Counted from the stretch's first letter, positions 8,404 to 18,110 are shown. The stretch is 64,000 nt of DNA from Pseudomonas brassicacearum (GCF_009601685.2 NZ_CP045701.2:4340001-4404000); one strand, 5' to 3'. Program-made: numbers and translations. The notes: generated by a model not told the origin, from the letters alone.

Positions 8404-9474
8404 TCAGTAGCCGGTCATTTCCAGGTAACCGGTGCCGCCCTGGCTACCACGCAGTTGCACCGGCCCTTCCCAATAGGGAATGCGCAGGTTCATCCAGGCG
8501 TTGGGGTTCAGCGCGTGGAGGGTGATGTCGAGTTGCTTGCTGGGGATCTTGATGGCCCAGCCAACCGGCATCGAGCGCCCGGCGACCTTGGCAGTGTCCT
8601 GGGGCACGAGGCTGATTTCCCCGGCGTGCAGGGTCTGCGCTTGGCCCTGCGCGTCGATCCAGGTGCCTGTGAGGTACGGCGCGCCGTCCTTGTGGCGCAT
8701 GCGGTAGAGCATCAGGTGCTCGCCGTTGTCCAGGTGCAGGGAAAACCAGTCCCAGCCGGTCTGGTTTGCGGTCAGGGGCTGGCTGCTCCATTCGCGGTCG
8801 AGCCAGGCCGGGCCACTGACCGCATAACGCTGACCATCGATTTCCAATTCACCGCTGGCCTGGAAGAACGGCTGGCTGTAGTAATACGACGCCTGCCCCT
8901 GTTCGGATTTCTGGCTGAAACCTTGATCGCCCTGCAACACCAGTGGCCGGCTCGACGTCAGCCGCAACGCATAGCTGAAGCGCGGGTCGCGCGCCTTCAA
9001 TTGCATGTCCGCCAACGGCTCGGCCCCTGAAGCCTGGGTACTCAATTGCCAGTCGTCGATCCAGGCATTGAAGGGCACCGCCTGCACCCCGGCCTGCCCC
9101 ACCCCGCCTCGTGCATATCGCTCGGCGGCATGGTGCACGGTGGCAGACGTGACCGCAGCATGGCCGAGCCAGATCGTCTGGTTACGCCAGCCGCTGGGCT
9201 GGGGCGCGGCATTCAAGGCGCTGCGAAACAGCGTCCATTGCACGCCGAACTCATGCCCCTGGGCATCCTTGAGATTGGCGGTGACGTACCACCACTCGAT
9301 GCGAAAACCTTCATGAAGGCCATGGTCGGTGGGGAAACTGAACACCCGCCCAGGCACAACCGGCGTGAACGCGACAGCCTGGTCGCCGAGGCCGGCAAAG
9401 CCCTTTTGCGTTGGTGCTGAGTCATCGCAACCACTGAGCAATGCCAGCAGCAACACGCCAACTTTAATCTTCAT
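8404..9474 (-). CDS. AttH/CrtC-like lipocalin-type lipoprotein of an ABC exporter module
   Basis: A 356-residue lipoprotein: the signal peptide ends in the lipobox LLSGC. The mature part resembles the AttH / carotenoid 1,2-hydratase (CrtC) lipocalin-like fold, with the family hallmarks FPTDHGLHEGFRIEWWY, the tryptophan-rich WDWFSLHLDNGEHLMLYR, and GPAWLDREWSS. It is the last gene of a three-gene operon with an FtsX-type permease and an ATPase; its start overlaps the permease end. Such triplets are thought to move or process a lipid-like molecule, but the substrate is unknown. An ATG at 9474 is chosen over TTG at 9480. Confidence 0.8.
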   Translation of the reverse strand: MKIKVGVLLLALLSGCDDSAPTQKGFAGLGDQAVAFTPVVPGRVFSFPTDHGLHEGFRIEWWYVTANLKDAQGHEFGVQWTLFRSALNAAPQPSGWRNQTIWLGHAAVTSATVHHAAERYARGGVGQAGVQAVPFNAWIDDWQLSTQASGAEPLADMQLKARDPRFSYALRLTSSRPLVLQGDQGFSQKSEQGQASYYYSQPFFQASGELEIDGQRYAVSGPAWLDREWSSQPLTANQTGWDWFSLHLDNGEHLMLYRMRHKDGAPYLTGTWIDAQGQAQTLHAGEISLVPQDTAKVAGRSMPVGWAIKIPSKQLDITLHALNPNAWMNLRIPYWEGPVQLRGSQGGTGYLEMTGY

Positions 9475-11935
9475 GGGCAAAGGTCCTCAGCAAATCCGCC
9501 GGCTGGGTGCGGTACAACGCATACAGCGGCCAGGCCGATGCCAGCAGCGTGGCGAGCATCGCCAGGGCCAGCAATTGCGCCAATTGCAACGGAAACACCC
9601 GCAACGGCAGGCGCCAACCGAAGGCCTGCACATTGATTACCGCGTCCAGGCACCAGGCCAGGGCGATGCCCAGCGGCAACGCCAGGACCAGGGTCAGCAA
9701 CGCCAGCAGCCAGGTCTGGCCGAGGTTGAGCAGCATCAACTGCCGCCGCGTCACGCCCAGTGCCCACAGCGGTGCCAACTGGCCGAGGCGACTCTGGCTC
9801 TGGGTCAGCAGGCTGATGAACAACGCCACCCCGGCCACCGCCAGGGTCAGGCTGTTGAGGGCAGCGGTGGCGGCGAAGGTGCGTTCGAACACCTGGGTCG
9901 ACCAGCCCTTGAGCCGGGCCTGGTCGACGATGCGGCTGTCATCCAGGCTGAACCGGCCTTGCAACGCTGTCAGTAGCGACGGGATGGCCGACGGCTCGAT
10001 GCGCAGGTTGAAACGGTTCGGCGTCAGGTTCGGCCAGTGCGTCAGCAAGTGGTCGGCGTTGACCAGCACATGGCCCTTGGGATTGCCGTAGTCGGCGTAG
10101 ATTCCGACGATGCGAAGTGCCCATGGGCCCTGCGGTGTCGGCAGGGTCAACTGATCGCCGATACTCACCTTGAGACGCCGGGCCAGTTGTTCGCTGAGCA
10201 TGAGGGTATCGGCGGCGGCCAGTTGCTCCCACGGCTTGTCACCGGCCGACTCCAGCAGCGGCCAATGCTGTCGATAGTGGGGGTGATCGATGATGCCATG
10301 AATATCCGTCGGCCAGCCCTGCAACGGGACCGAGACCTGCCAGAGCGGAACGACAGCGGTGATCGCCGGTTGCTGCTTGAGCCAGGTGTGCAGTTCCTCC
10401 GCCTGGGCCGGGGTTTGCGGGTTGATGTACAGCTCGGCCGTCAGCCGTTGTTCAAGCCAGTTGCTGAAGGTCTGGCGGAAACCGGCCGTCATGCTGCCGG
10501 CGCCGATGTTCGCCGCCAGCGCCAGCAACAAGGCCATCAGCGCCAGGCTCAGCGTCGGCAATTGCTGGCGACAATCGGCGAGAAACCATTGCGCGAGCAC
10601 CGAGCGGCTGCGGTGCAACAGCCGCTTCAGCGCGCTGTTGAGCAACACCGGCAAGGCCAGCGCCGCGCCCAGCAACAAGGCGGTCATCAGGACAAAACCG
10701 CTGGCCAGGCTATCGCCCCAGATCAACGCCGATGCAGCAATCAACGCCGCCACCGTCGCTACCCAACCCTGGCGTCGCAGCCACCGGGCATGGGCCTGAT
10801 GCCAGGCTTGGGGATTGGCCAGCGCCAGCAAGGGCAGGCGCGCCGCCCGCAATAAGCTGTCGGCCCCCGCCAGCAGCGCACCGAGCAGGCTCAGGCCGAC
10901 ACCGCTGAACCACCACCACGGGCTGAGGTTCAAGTGCCCGGCCACTTCGGCGCCGTACAACCCCCGCAGGCTCGCCGCGACATCGGGCAACAACAGGCTC
11001 GCCAGCCAATAGCCGCTGAGCACCCCGGCGATCCCGCCCAGCAAGGCCAGCGCGCCCAATTCGATGGTCAGGCTGGTGACCAGTACCCGCGCACTGACGC
11101 CACAGGCGCGCAGAGTTCGCAACAGACTGCGGCGTTGTTCCAGGGCCAGGCCGATGGCCGCGTGAACGATGAACAGCCCCACCACGAAGGATAAAAACCC
11201 CAAGGCGTCGAGGTTCAGGTGAAAGCTTTCGGTCAGGCGCGACAGGTTGTTTTCTTCATCGGCGTGCTTGAGTAGCAGTCGACCGTTGAACGCTTCCGGC
11301 AATGCGGCGCTGAACGTGGCGGGCAACAGCAGCCGCGACAGTTGCTCCGGCAACCCGAGTACCTGCTGGGCGAAACCGATGTCCATCAACAGCACGCCCG
11401 GCGCCATATCCTCCTGGACATGCAGCGGCGGCAGGGAACGTCCATCGACGGTGCGAGGCCGGTCGCCCTCGTTCAGCCCTAGGGCCTGCAAGGTCTGCGG
11501 GGCAATCCAGGTGCGACCGGGATCGGTAAAGAACGCCACCACCTCGGTCATCTCCCGCGCCTGCCCCGCCAGTGCTGCACCAGGTGGCAGTGACACCGGG
11601 TCGATGCCCATCAGTTGCAGGCGCTGATCCTCGCGGTCCTTGAGCATCACCCGCGCCTGCAACACCGGCGACACCGGCCAGCCCTGGCGCCGCAACTCGA
11701 CAAACCATTGCTGCGTAAAAGTGCCGCCGCCGGGTGCACTAAGGCTGGCCTGGGGTTCGCCGCCGATCAGTTGGCTGGCCCGGGCGTAGCTGTCCCGGGC
11801 CTGACTGTTCAGCGCCTGCACGCCGGTGAGCAGGCTGGTGGCCAGCCACAGGCCCGTCAGCACGCTGAAAAATTGCACCGGGTGTTGGCGCCAATGGCTG
11901 AGCAGGGCCTTGAGGGTCTGACGAAAAATCATCAC
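9464..11935 (-). CDS. ABC transporter permease, FtsX/MacB-like (823 aa)
   Basis: An 823-residue permease with the duplicated FtsX layout: an N-terminal membrane segment (about 18-40), a large periplasmic region, a membrane block around 230-350 and 400-480, a second periplasmic region, and three C-terminal helices (about 690-810). This resembles exporter permeases of the YbbP/LolE group rather than importers. The start overlaps the stop of the upstream ATPase by ATGA, so the two are translationally coupled. It probably handles a lipophilic or lipoprotein-like substrate together with the AttH-like lipoprotein encoded next. Confidence 0.87.
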   Translation of the reverse strand: MMIFRQTLKALLSHWRQHPVQFFSVLTGLWLATSLLTGVQALNSQARDSYARASQLIGGEPQASLSAPGGGTFTQQWFVELRRQGWPVSPVLQARVMLKDREDQRLQLMGIDPVSLPPGAALAGQAREMTEVVAFFTDPGRTWIAPQTLQALGLNEGDRPRTVDGRSLPPLHVQEDMAPGVLLMDIGFAQQVLGLPEQLSRLLLPATFSAALPEAFNGRLLLKHADEENNLSRLTESFHLNLDALGFLSFVVGLFIVHAAIGLALEQRRSLLRTLRACGVSARVLVTSLTIELGALALLGGIAGVLSGYWLASLLLPDVAASLRGLYGAEVAGHLNLSPWWWFSGVGLSLLGALLAGADSLLRAARLPLLALANPQAWHQAHARWLRRQGWVATVAALIAASALIWGDSLASGFVLMTALLLGAALALPVLLNSALKRLLHRSRSVLAQWFLADCRQQLPTLSLALMALLLALAANIGAGSMTAGFRQTFSNWLEQRLTAELYINPQTPAQAEELHTWLKQQPAITAVVPLWQVSVPLQGWPTDIHGIIDHPHYRQHWPLLESAGDKPWEQLAAADTLMLSEQLARRLKVSIGDQLTLPTPQGPWALRIVGIYADYGNPKGHVLVNADHLLTHWPNLTPNRFNLRIEPSAIPSLLTALQGRFSLDDSRIVDQARLKGWSTQVFERTFAATAALNSLTLAVAGVALFISLLTQSQSRLGQLAPLWALGVTRRQLMLLNLGQTWLLALLTLVLALPLGIALAWCLDAVINVQAFGWRLPLRVFPLQLAQLLALAMLATLLASAWPLYALYRTQPADLLRTFAHED

Positions 11936-12600
11936 CCCTGGGCCACCTGCGCCAATCGCCCGCCGTGCAACACCACGCGTTGGGCCAGGCGAGCCGCCAC
12001 CCGCGGGCTGTGGGTCACCATCAACAGGCTGGTGGGGCTGCCATCCAGCAGTTCCAGCAGCAGTTGCAGCACTTCGTCACTTGTGGCCTCGTCGAGACTG
12101 CCGGTGGGTTCATCGGCCAGCAACAAGGGCGGCCGCGAGGCCAACGCCCGCCCCAGCGCCACCCGTTGTTGCTGGCCGCCGGAAAGCTGCTCAGGGTAAC
12201 GCCGCAGCAGCCCTGAAAGCCCGAGCCGCTGCACCAGATGGGCTTGCCAAGCTGCGTCATGACGGCCGCACAGACGCGCCTGGAACGCCAGGTTATCCTC
12301 CACCGACAAGCTGCTGATGAGGTTGAACTGCTGGAACACCAGACCGATTTCCGTGCGTCGCCAATTCGCCAACTGGCTTTCACTCATGCCATCGAGTCGA
12401 TACTCGCCGCTGCGAATGCTGCCGCGATCCACCTTGTCCAGCCCAGCGACCAGGTGCAGCAAGGTGCTCTTGCCACTGCCCGACTCCCCCATCAACGCCA
12501 GACTGCTGCCTGGCATCAGCGTCAGGTCGATGCCTTGCAGCACCGGCAATGGGCCTTGGGGCGTGGCGTAGCTTTTGAAAACATCGCGGACTTCAAGCAT
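11932..12600 (-). CDS. ABC transporter ATP-binding protein (LolD/MacB-like)
   Basis: A 222-residue ATPase of the LolD/MacB group that energises the adjacent FtsX-type permease. All motifs are present: Walker A GESGSGKST, the Q-loop in LVFQQFNLI, the signature LSGGQQQRVALGRAL, Walker B LLLADEPTGSLD and the H-loop VTHSP. The start is placed at the ATG at 12600 (MLEVRDVFKSY), matching the family; the longer frame to 12777 adds unrelated sequence and overlaps a strong hairpin. Confidence 0.92.
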   Translation of the reverse strand: MLEVRDVFKSYATPQGPLPVLQGIDLTLMPGSSLALMGESGSGKSTLLHLVAGLDKVDRGSIRSGEYRLDGMSESQLANWRRTEIGLVFQQFNLISSLSVEDNLAFQARLCGRHDAAWQAHLVQRLGLSGLLRRYPEQLSGGQQQRVALGRALASRPPLLLADEPTGSLDEATSDEVLQLLLELLDGSPTSLLMVTHSPRVAARLAQRVVLHGGRLAQVAQG

Positions 12601-12751
12601 GAAAAGGCTCGATGGATGAACGTGGGGCTCAGGATAGCGGAGTTGAGGGACGGTCCCCACCCGGGATGAACCTGCCTGATACTCAGCAACCAGAATAGCT
12701 ACGACGAGGTAGATGCCACAGAGCCTGGGTTTGCTCGTCGGGTTGGGGTGT

Positions 12752-12802
12752 ATATCCGTTTCTGCGGTAACGGCCACTGGCGGTTACCGCAGCAACGGAT
12801 AT
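12752..12802. repeat. Near-perfect 20-bp hairpin between convergent-side genes
   Basis: Arms 12752-12771 and 12783-12802 pair at 19 of 20 positions around an 11-base loop (GGCCACTGGCG). It lies between the end of the 12863-14560 gene and the ABC ATPase start, both on the minus strand. No long T-tract follows, so it may be a dispersed palindrome or a Rho-assisted terminator or processing site. Confidence 0.65.
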
Positions 12803-12862
12803 GTACTCAATCAATAACATCCTGACCGGCTACAAGCTCGCCCACCAAGAGCTCAGCGCCAA

Positions 12863-14560
12863 TCAATGCCCCACCGCCATCTCAACCTGGCCGGACTGCG
12901 GTGTCACGATGTCGCCCAAGTCGATGTGTTTCCAAGCCGGTTTCGCCCCCAAGCGCGCATTGAAGCGGTAGTTGAAGGTGAAGTCGTCATCGGTCGGTTG
13001 ATCCAGGGACTTGCCATAGATCGCTTCGACCCCAGCCGGCTCGTACCCCATCAACTGCAACAGCGTCGGGAAAATGTTGTAGTGGCTGGAGCGGTCTTTG
13101 TTCTGTGCCCAGGCTTGGCGCCAATCCAGGGCATGCAACTGCGAGCCCTGGATCACCACCAACGGCACCAACCCCTCCTCCGCCACCGGGTCACCGCCGC
13201 AATGGGTGTTGAGCCCGGGGTTGCCGCGCTCGTGCAGGTCCTGGCCGTGGTCGGAGGTGTAGATCAACACGGCATGGCTCAGGTCGGCCTGCTGGAAGAT
13301 TCGCTTGAAGAACTCGCCGACGTTCCACAACAAGGTGTTCTGGTAAGCGTTGCGGTACAGCAACCAGTCATCTTTCTGACCATTGAAGCCGTCGCGGCTG
13401 CCGGTGTCGGCCACGTCCTGGAACTGTCCTCGCGGCAAGGCCGGGCGGTAGGTCATGAAGTCGTCGGGGTATTTGTCGTGTACCGGGAAATGCGCCCCCA
13501 CCTTGTTGATCACCACCAGTTCGGCCTGGTTGTCGCCCAGGAGCTCGATCAACTTCGCCGCCGCCGCCATGTCGCGGTCGCGCACGCTGGCCTGGTCGAA
13601 TTGGACGAATTCGTCGATGTCCTGTTTTTCCAGTTCGGTCATCAGGTTCTGCAGGTAGCCGCCGGTGCGTTGGGCGTCGATATAGACGGTACGCAACCCG
13701 GCCTTCTTGGCGTACTGCCAGATCGACGGTCGGGTGCTGTTGATGCGCATGTAGTCGGTGCGCGTGCCGCCGTAGCGCAGGGTGACATTGGTGTCGGCGC
13801 TGCAATTGGCAATGGAGGCCGCATAACCGAAATTGAAAACATCCACGCCCTCGGGCGGCGTCTTCAGGCCAGTGTGTACGCCGAACGGCGTGTTGATATC
13901 CAGGTAATTGCCACCAACGCTTTCATCGATGATCAGCACGATATCCTGCTCGATCAAAGACGATCGTCGCGCCAGGTTGACCGGCTCCCGAGGGCCAATG
14001 GTGTTGTGCAAGGACTCGTAGGCAAACAGATTCAGATAGGCCAGCGGCGTGTACATCACGGGCAGGCCGCGCGCGCCCTCGCCCGCCCGCACGAACAACA
14101 CACCACTGAGCAATAACACGCCCAGGACGGGTGCCGCCATTGGCAGATACCCGGACAGCCGCATCGACCTTCGAGGCTTGAGGGCGATGCCGAACAACAG
14201 CAGCAAGCCGCTGACCGCCGCGCTGATAATCACATCGCGGTACTGATAGGCCGCCTCCTGGATAAATCCCCCCGAGTACACCAGCGAAACGAACTGGCTA
14301 TAGGTCAGGTAGCTGTCCGTGACCCGGGTGTACACCTCGAAAAACACCGCTGAAACAAACATCGCCAAGGCAAACACATGCCTCACCAGGGTCTGGCGTA
14401 TGTAGGCGCTCATCCACAGCGCCAGCACCAGCACCGAGAACATGGCGCCGAACATCAAAGTTGCGACCCCAAGGCCCAACGCATTCAGACGGTCCAGGTA
14501 ATAGTCGTACCCCTTGAGCAGGTACAGAACCAGCAGCAGTTCCTTGAGGTAGCGCGCCAT
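12863..14560 (-). CDS. Membrane sulfatase-like / phosphoethanolamine-transferase-like protein
   Basis: A 565-residue inner-membrane enzyme with about five N-terminal membrane helices (residues 5-165) followed by a periplasmic alkaline-phosphatase-superfamily domain. Metal and catalytic positions can be seen in IIDESVGGNYL, SIANCSADTN (probable nucleophile Thr, as in EptA-type enzymes), GAHFPVHDKYP and YTSDHGQDLHE. Length and order fit phosphoethanolamine or phosphoglycerol transferases that modify lipid A or glycans. It stands between the ABC exporter and the exopolysaccharide operon, transcribed away from the latter, so it might decorate a surface glycan; this is inference. Confidence 0.8.
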   Translation of the reverse strand: MARYLKELLLVLYLLKGYDYYLDRLNALGLGVATLMFGAMFSVLVLALWMSAYIRQTLVRHVFALAMFVSAVFFEVYTRVTDSYLTYSQFVSLVYSGGFIQEAAYQYRDVIISAAVSGLLLLFGIALKPRRSMRLSGYLPMAAPVLGVLLLSGVLFVRAGEGARGLPVMYTPLAYLNLFAYESLHNTIGPREPVNLARRSSLIEQDIVLIIDESVGGNYLDINTPFGVHTGLKTPPEGVDVFNFGYAASIANCSADTNVTLRYGGTRTDYMRINSTRPSIWQYAKKAGLRTVYIDAQRTGGYLQNLMTELEKQDIDEFVQFDQASVRDRDMAAAAKLIELLGDNQAELVVINKVGAHFPVHDKYPDDFMTYRPALPRGQFQDVADTGSRDGFNGQKDDWLLYRNAYQNTLLWNVGEFFKRIFQQADLSHAVLIYTSDHGQDLHERGNPGLNTHCGGDPVAEEGLVPLVVIQGSQLHALDWRQAWAQNKDRSSHYNIFPTLLQLMGYEPAGVEAIYGKSLDQPTDDDFTFNYRFNARLGAKPAWKHIDLGDIVTPQSGQVEMAVGH

Positions 14561-14912
14561 GTTTTCCTCGACCGGATCGCCGTGTCAAAAGTGCTTCGTT
14601 CCTGCACGTTAGCAGCCGGCTCTCAAAGCGCAAGAAACCCCTCTCCCCAACCACGCGTCAAAAAAAAGTTACCCCAAAAATGACACGAAACCTCGTCACA
14701 AAATGTAAAAATCTATGGGCTACTACCGTTTATCGGTTTATCAAATTACCTAAACACCCAGTAAAACAGCCACTTTGCTAAGGCAGTCAATGACTTGATA
14801 TCAAAACGCCCGATTTCACTTGAATTGCCAACACTGACAACTGTCATTTTGCTGACACGCTTTTCTGAAGCTGCGCTATACCCCTCTAAACAGTTTCATC
14901 CGAGTTACATCA
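14561..14912 (+). promoter_or_regulatory. AT-rich divergent regulatory region before the exopolysaccharide operon
   Basis: This 352-base gap is much AT-richer than its flanks and separates two divergent transcripts. TGACAACTGTCA (14835-14846) is a perfect TGACA/TGTCA inverted repeat, with another TGACA at 14853-14857, and could be an operator. No convincing sigma-54 or AlgU promoter was found; a sigma-70-type start within the AT-rich stretch is likely but not assigned. Confidence 0.4.
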
Positions 14913-14936
14913 ATGGGTCTGCGAGGCGCGCCAAGA

Positions 14937-16301
14937 ATGGACGTGAGCGTATTTGGAACGGGGTATGTCGGGTTGATCCAGGCGGCTGCAATGGCTGACG
15001 TCGGTCACCGCGTTTTGTGCATCGACATCGACCCGAACAAAATCCGGCAACTGCAACAAGCCGTACCGACCATCAGCGAGCCGGGGCTGTCCAGTTTGCT
15101 CGAAGACAACATCAAGGCCGGACGCTTGTCGTTCAGCTCCCAGGCCAGCGACGCGGTCAACCACGGCGAGCTGATTTTCATCGCCGTCGGCACCCCTGCC
15201 GATGAAGACGGCTCGGCAGACCTGAGCCATGTGCTGGCTGTCACCCGGCAAATCGCCGACTTCATGGACTGCGACCGCACCCTGATCATCAAGTCCACGG
15301 TACCGGTGGGCACGGCGGACAAGGTGGCCGAATGCGCCCGCCAGGCGTTGGCGCGACGGGGCCTGAAACAGTTGAACGTGCGTGTGGTGTCCAACCCCGA
15401 GTTTCTCAAGGAAGGCAGCGCCCTGGCCGATTGCATGCGCCCCGACCGGATCATCATCGGCACCGCCGATCCGCTGGCCCGCGACCAGATGACGGAGCTC
15501 TACGCGCCCTTTTGCCGCAACCACGAAAAACTGATGTTCATGGACAACCGCAGCGCCGAACTGACCAAGTACGCCGCCAATGCCATGCTCGCCACCCGCA
15601 TCAGCTTCATGAACGAACTGGCCAACCTTACCGAACGGCTGGGCGCCGACATCGAAGCGGTGCGCAAGGGCATCGGCTCGGACCCGCGCATCGGTTACCA
15701 CTTCATCTACCCCGGCTGCGGTTTTGGCGGCTCGTGCTTTCCCAAGGACCTGCGGGCCTTGCTGCACACCGCCGAACAAAGCGGCATGCCACTGCGCTTG
15801 TTGCGCAGCGTCACCGACGTCAACGACAGCCAGCGACACATCCTCTTCGAGAAACTGGCGACGCAATTCCAGGACGGCCTGGCCGGCAAGTCGATTGCCA
15901 TCTGGGGCCTGGCATTCAAGCCCAACACCGATGACATGCGCGAGGCCCCCAGCCGCTACCTGATGGAAGCGCTGTGGCGCGAAGGCGCCCGGGTCCACGC
16001 CTATGACCCGGAAGCCATGTCCGAATGTCGGCGCCTCTACGGTTACCGCAAGGACCTGAACCTCTGCGCCACCCGCGACGACACCCTGGAAGACGCCGAC
16101 GCCCTGGTGATCTGCACCGAGTGGAAGAATTTCCGCGTGGTGGACTTCGACCTGCTGGCCAGCAAGTTGCGCGCCCGGGTGATCATCGATGGCCGCAACC
16201 TGTACAACCCCGACCACCTGGCCGCCGCCGGGCTGCTGTATCGCGGTATCGGGCTGCGGCACACCGTGCCGGGCACCCCGCTCTCCGGGTCACAAACATG
16301 A
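14937..16301 (+). CDS. ugd: UDP-glucose 6-dehydrogenase
   Basis: Oxidises UDP-glucose to UDP-glucuronate with two NAD+, supplying the uronic acid precursor of the polysaccharide. The N-terminal Rossmann motif is VFGTGYVG; the family sites SNPEFLKEGSA, the central-helix KYAANAMLATRISFMNE, the active-site Cys in GFGGSCFPKD and the C-terminal GLAFKPNTDDMREAPS are all present. GDP-mannose dehydrogenase is a close relative, but the following UDP-glucuronate epimerase-like gene favours Ugd. The ATG at 14937 places the Rossmann fold at the N terminus as in homologues; the in-frame ATG at 14913 would add eight residues and cannot be excluded. It overlaps the next gene by ATGA. Confidence 0.92.
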   Translation: MDVSVFGTGYVGLIQAAAMADVGHRVLCIDIDPNKIRQLQQAVPTISEPGLSSLLEDNIKAGRLSFSSQASDAVNHGELIFIAVGTPADEDGSADLSHVLAVTRQIADFMDCDRTLIIKSTVPVGTADKVAECARQALARRGLKQLNVRVVSNPEFLKEGSALADCMRPDRIIIGTADPLARDQMTELYAPFCRNHEKLMFMDNRSAELTKYAANAMLATRISFMNELANLTERLGADIEAVRKGIGSDPRIGYHFIYPGCGFGGSCFPKDLRALLHTAEQSGMPLRLLRSVTDVNDSQRHILFEKLATQFQDGLAGKSIAIWGLAFKPNTDDMREAPSRYLMEALWREGARVHAYDPEAMSECRRLYGYRKDLNLCATRDDTLEDADALVICTEWKNFRVVDFDLLASKLRARVIIDGRNLYNPDHLAAAGLLYRGIGLRHTVPGTPLSGSQT

Positions 16302-17377
16302 ACATCCTGGTCACCGGCGCAGCCGGCTTCATCGGCGCCCACGTCGTGCGGCGACTGCTGTGCGACGGCCATCGGGTGTGTGGGCTGGACAATTTCAACG
16401 ACTACTACGACCCCCAGCTCAAGCACGACCGCGTGACCTGGGTGAACGAGCAGGCCGGCGAATTTCCCCTGGCGCGGATCGACCTGGCCGACGCGCCAGC
16501 CATCGATGAGCTGTTCCAGACCCGGTGCCCGGAGGTCGTGATTCACCTCGCGGCCCAAGCAGGCGTGCGCTACTCCCTGGAAAACCCGCAGGCCTATGTC
16601 GACAGCAACATCACCGGGTTCCTGAACATCCTGGAAAACTGCCGTCGCTATCCGGTCAAGCACTTGATCTATGCCTCTTCAAGCTCGGTATACGGCGCCA
16701 ACACGCGCACGCCTTATTCGGTACAGGACAACGTCGACCATCCGCTGTCGCTGTACGCGGCCAGCAAAAAAGCCAACGAACTGATGGCCCACAGCTACAG
16801 CCACCTGTTCGGCATTCCCTGCACCGGCCTGCGCTTCTTCACGGTGTACGGCCCTTGGGGCCGGCCAGACATGTCGCCAATCCAGTTTGCCCGCGCCATT
16901 GCCCAAGACCGTGTGCTGCAGCTGTTCAATCACGGCGAGCACCAACGCGATTTCACCTACATCGACGACATCGTCGAAAGCATCGCCCGCCTGATCGACC
17001 GTGCGCCCCAGGTCACGCCTTTGCTGGATCACGAACAACCGGACCCGGCCACCAGCCGCGCGCCGTGGCGGATCTACAACATCGGCGGACAGCACCCGGT
17101 GGCGCTGCGCACCTATGTCGAGCTGCTGGAAAAACACCTGGGACAAACCGCCCGCATCGAACTGCTGCCCCTGCAAGCGGGGGATGTGCTCAACACCTGC
17201 GCCGATGCCAGCGACCTGGCACGGGCCACCGGCTTCAAACCGTGTATCGAACTGGACGAGGGCCTGGGCCGCTTCATCCAGTGGTTCCTCGATTACTACC
17301 CACGGCCTGCCCACGCACCGCTCGCGACTGAACGCTTGCGGCCCAACCTCAGCGGAGGAATCCATGACCCGACATGA
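16298..17377 (+). CDS. NAD-dependent epimerase, UDP-glucuronate 4-epimerase-like
   Basis: A 359-residue short-chain-dehydrogenase-type epimerase, probably converting UDP-glucuronate to UDP-galacturonate. The NAD motif GAAGFIGAHV is at the N terminus, and the DNFNDYYDPQLKHDR and HLAAQAGVRYSLENP segments are characteristic of the uronate epimerase group. The catalytic SSSVYG Ser/Thr region and YAASKKANE (Y-x3-K) are intact. It directly follows the dehydrogenase with an ATGA overlap, which supports a two-step pathway from UDP-glucose. The product is inferred from family resemblance only. Confidence 0.88.
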   Translation: MNILVTGAAGFIGAHVVRRLLCDGHRVCGLDNFNDYYDPQLKHDRVTWVNEQAGEFPLARIDLADAPAIDELFQTRCPEVVIHLAAQAGVRYSLENPQAYVDSNITGFLNILENCRRYPVKHLIYASSSSVYGANTRTPYSVQDNVDHPLSLYAASKKANELMAHSYSHLFGIPCTGLRFFTVYGPWGRPDMSPIQFARAIAQDRVLQLFNHGEHQRDFTYIDDIVESIARLIDRAPQVTPLLDHEQPDPATSRAPWRIYNIGGQHPVALRTYVELLEKHLGQTARIELLPLQAGDVLNTCADASDLARATGFKPCIELDEGLGRFIQWFLDYYPRPAHAPLATERLRPNLSGGIHDPT

Positions 17378-18110
17378 GCAAGTCATCGAGATCAACGCCC
17401 CCGGACGCGACAAGCGTGTCGATCCGGAGCACCGCAGGCGCCTGGACGCGGCCATCCATCGCCAGGGCCGTGGTTGGCTGACCGGTCGCGACAGCGGCCG
17501 GCCCTGGACGGTTTCACGCACCAATCGCGTGGTAGCCTGCCTCGGCGCATTGGCGATCCTGCTGCTGCTCTGCCCGCTGCTGCTGGGCCTGGCGCTGCTG
17601 GTCAAGTTCTCCAGCCCAGGTCCCGTGTTGTTCGTGCAGAAGCGCACCGGTTATCGCGGCCGGGTCTTCGGCATGTACAAGTTCCGCACCATGGTTGCCG
17701 ACGCCGAGGCGCTCAAGGAGTCGCTGCGCCACCTCAACAAACACGGCGCCGATGCCATCGACTTCAAGATCGACAACGATCCGCGCATCACGCCCATCGG
17801 CCGGTTCCTGCGACGCAGCAGCCTCGACGAACTGCCGAACCTGATCAATGTAGTGATCGGCGACATGCGCCTGGTGGGCCCGCGGCCGACCTCGTTCAAT
17901 GCCTATCGATACAAGGACAACCATCTTGTGCGCCTGAGCATCTACCCCGGCATGACCGGTCTTTGGCAGATCTCCGGGCGCAGCAATATCGACTTCGACC
18001 AGCGCGTGGAATTGGACCTCAGCTATATCGCTGAACAAAGCCTGTGGCTGGATCTGAAGATCCTGATGATTACCCCCTTCAAAGTGTTCAGCGGCCACGG
18101 AGCGAGTTAA
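17364..18110 (+). CDS. Initiating sugar transferase (polyprenyl-phosphate hexose-1-P transferase)
   Basis: A 248-residue bacterial sugar transferase that begins repeat-unit synthesis by moving a hexose-1-phosphate onto undecaprenyl phosphate. It has a single membrane segment (about 55-78) and the catalytic core typical of the WbaP/WcaJ C-terminal domain: FVQKRTGYRGRVFGMYKFRTM, RRSSLDELPNLINV, DMRLVGPRP and PGMTGLWQISGRS. It lacks the N-terminal membrane block of full-length WbaP, so it is the short PglC-like form. It starts at an ATG after GGAGGA and overlaps the epimerase end by 14 bases. Confidence 0.92.
   Translation: MTRHEQVIEINAPGRDKRVDPEHRRRLDAAIHRQGRGWLTGRDSGRPWTVSRTNRVVACLGALAILLLLCPLLLGLALLVKFSSPGPVLFVQKRTGYRGRVFGMYKFRTMVADAEALKESLRHLNKHGADAIDFKIDNDPRITPIGRFLRRSSLDELPNLINVVIGDMRLVGPRPTSFNAYRYKDNHLVRLSIYPGMTGLWQISGRSNIDFDQRVELDLSYIAEQSLWLDLKILMITPFKVFSGHGAS

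Noticed and set aside
14847..14868. An AlgU-type promoter before the exopolysaccharide operon
   Set aside because: TCTGA is present at 14864, but the required GAACTT is missing at the right distance.
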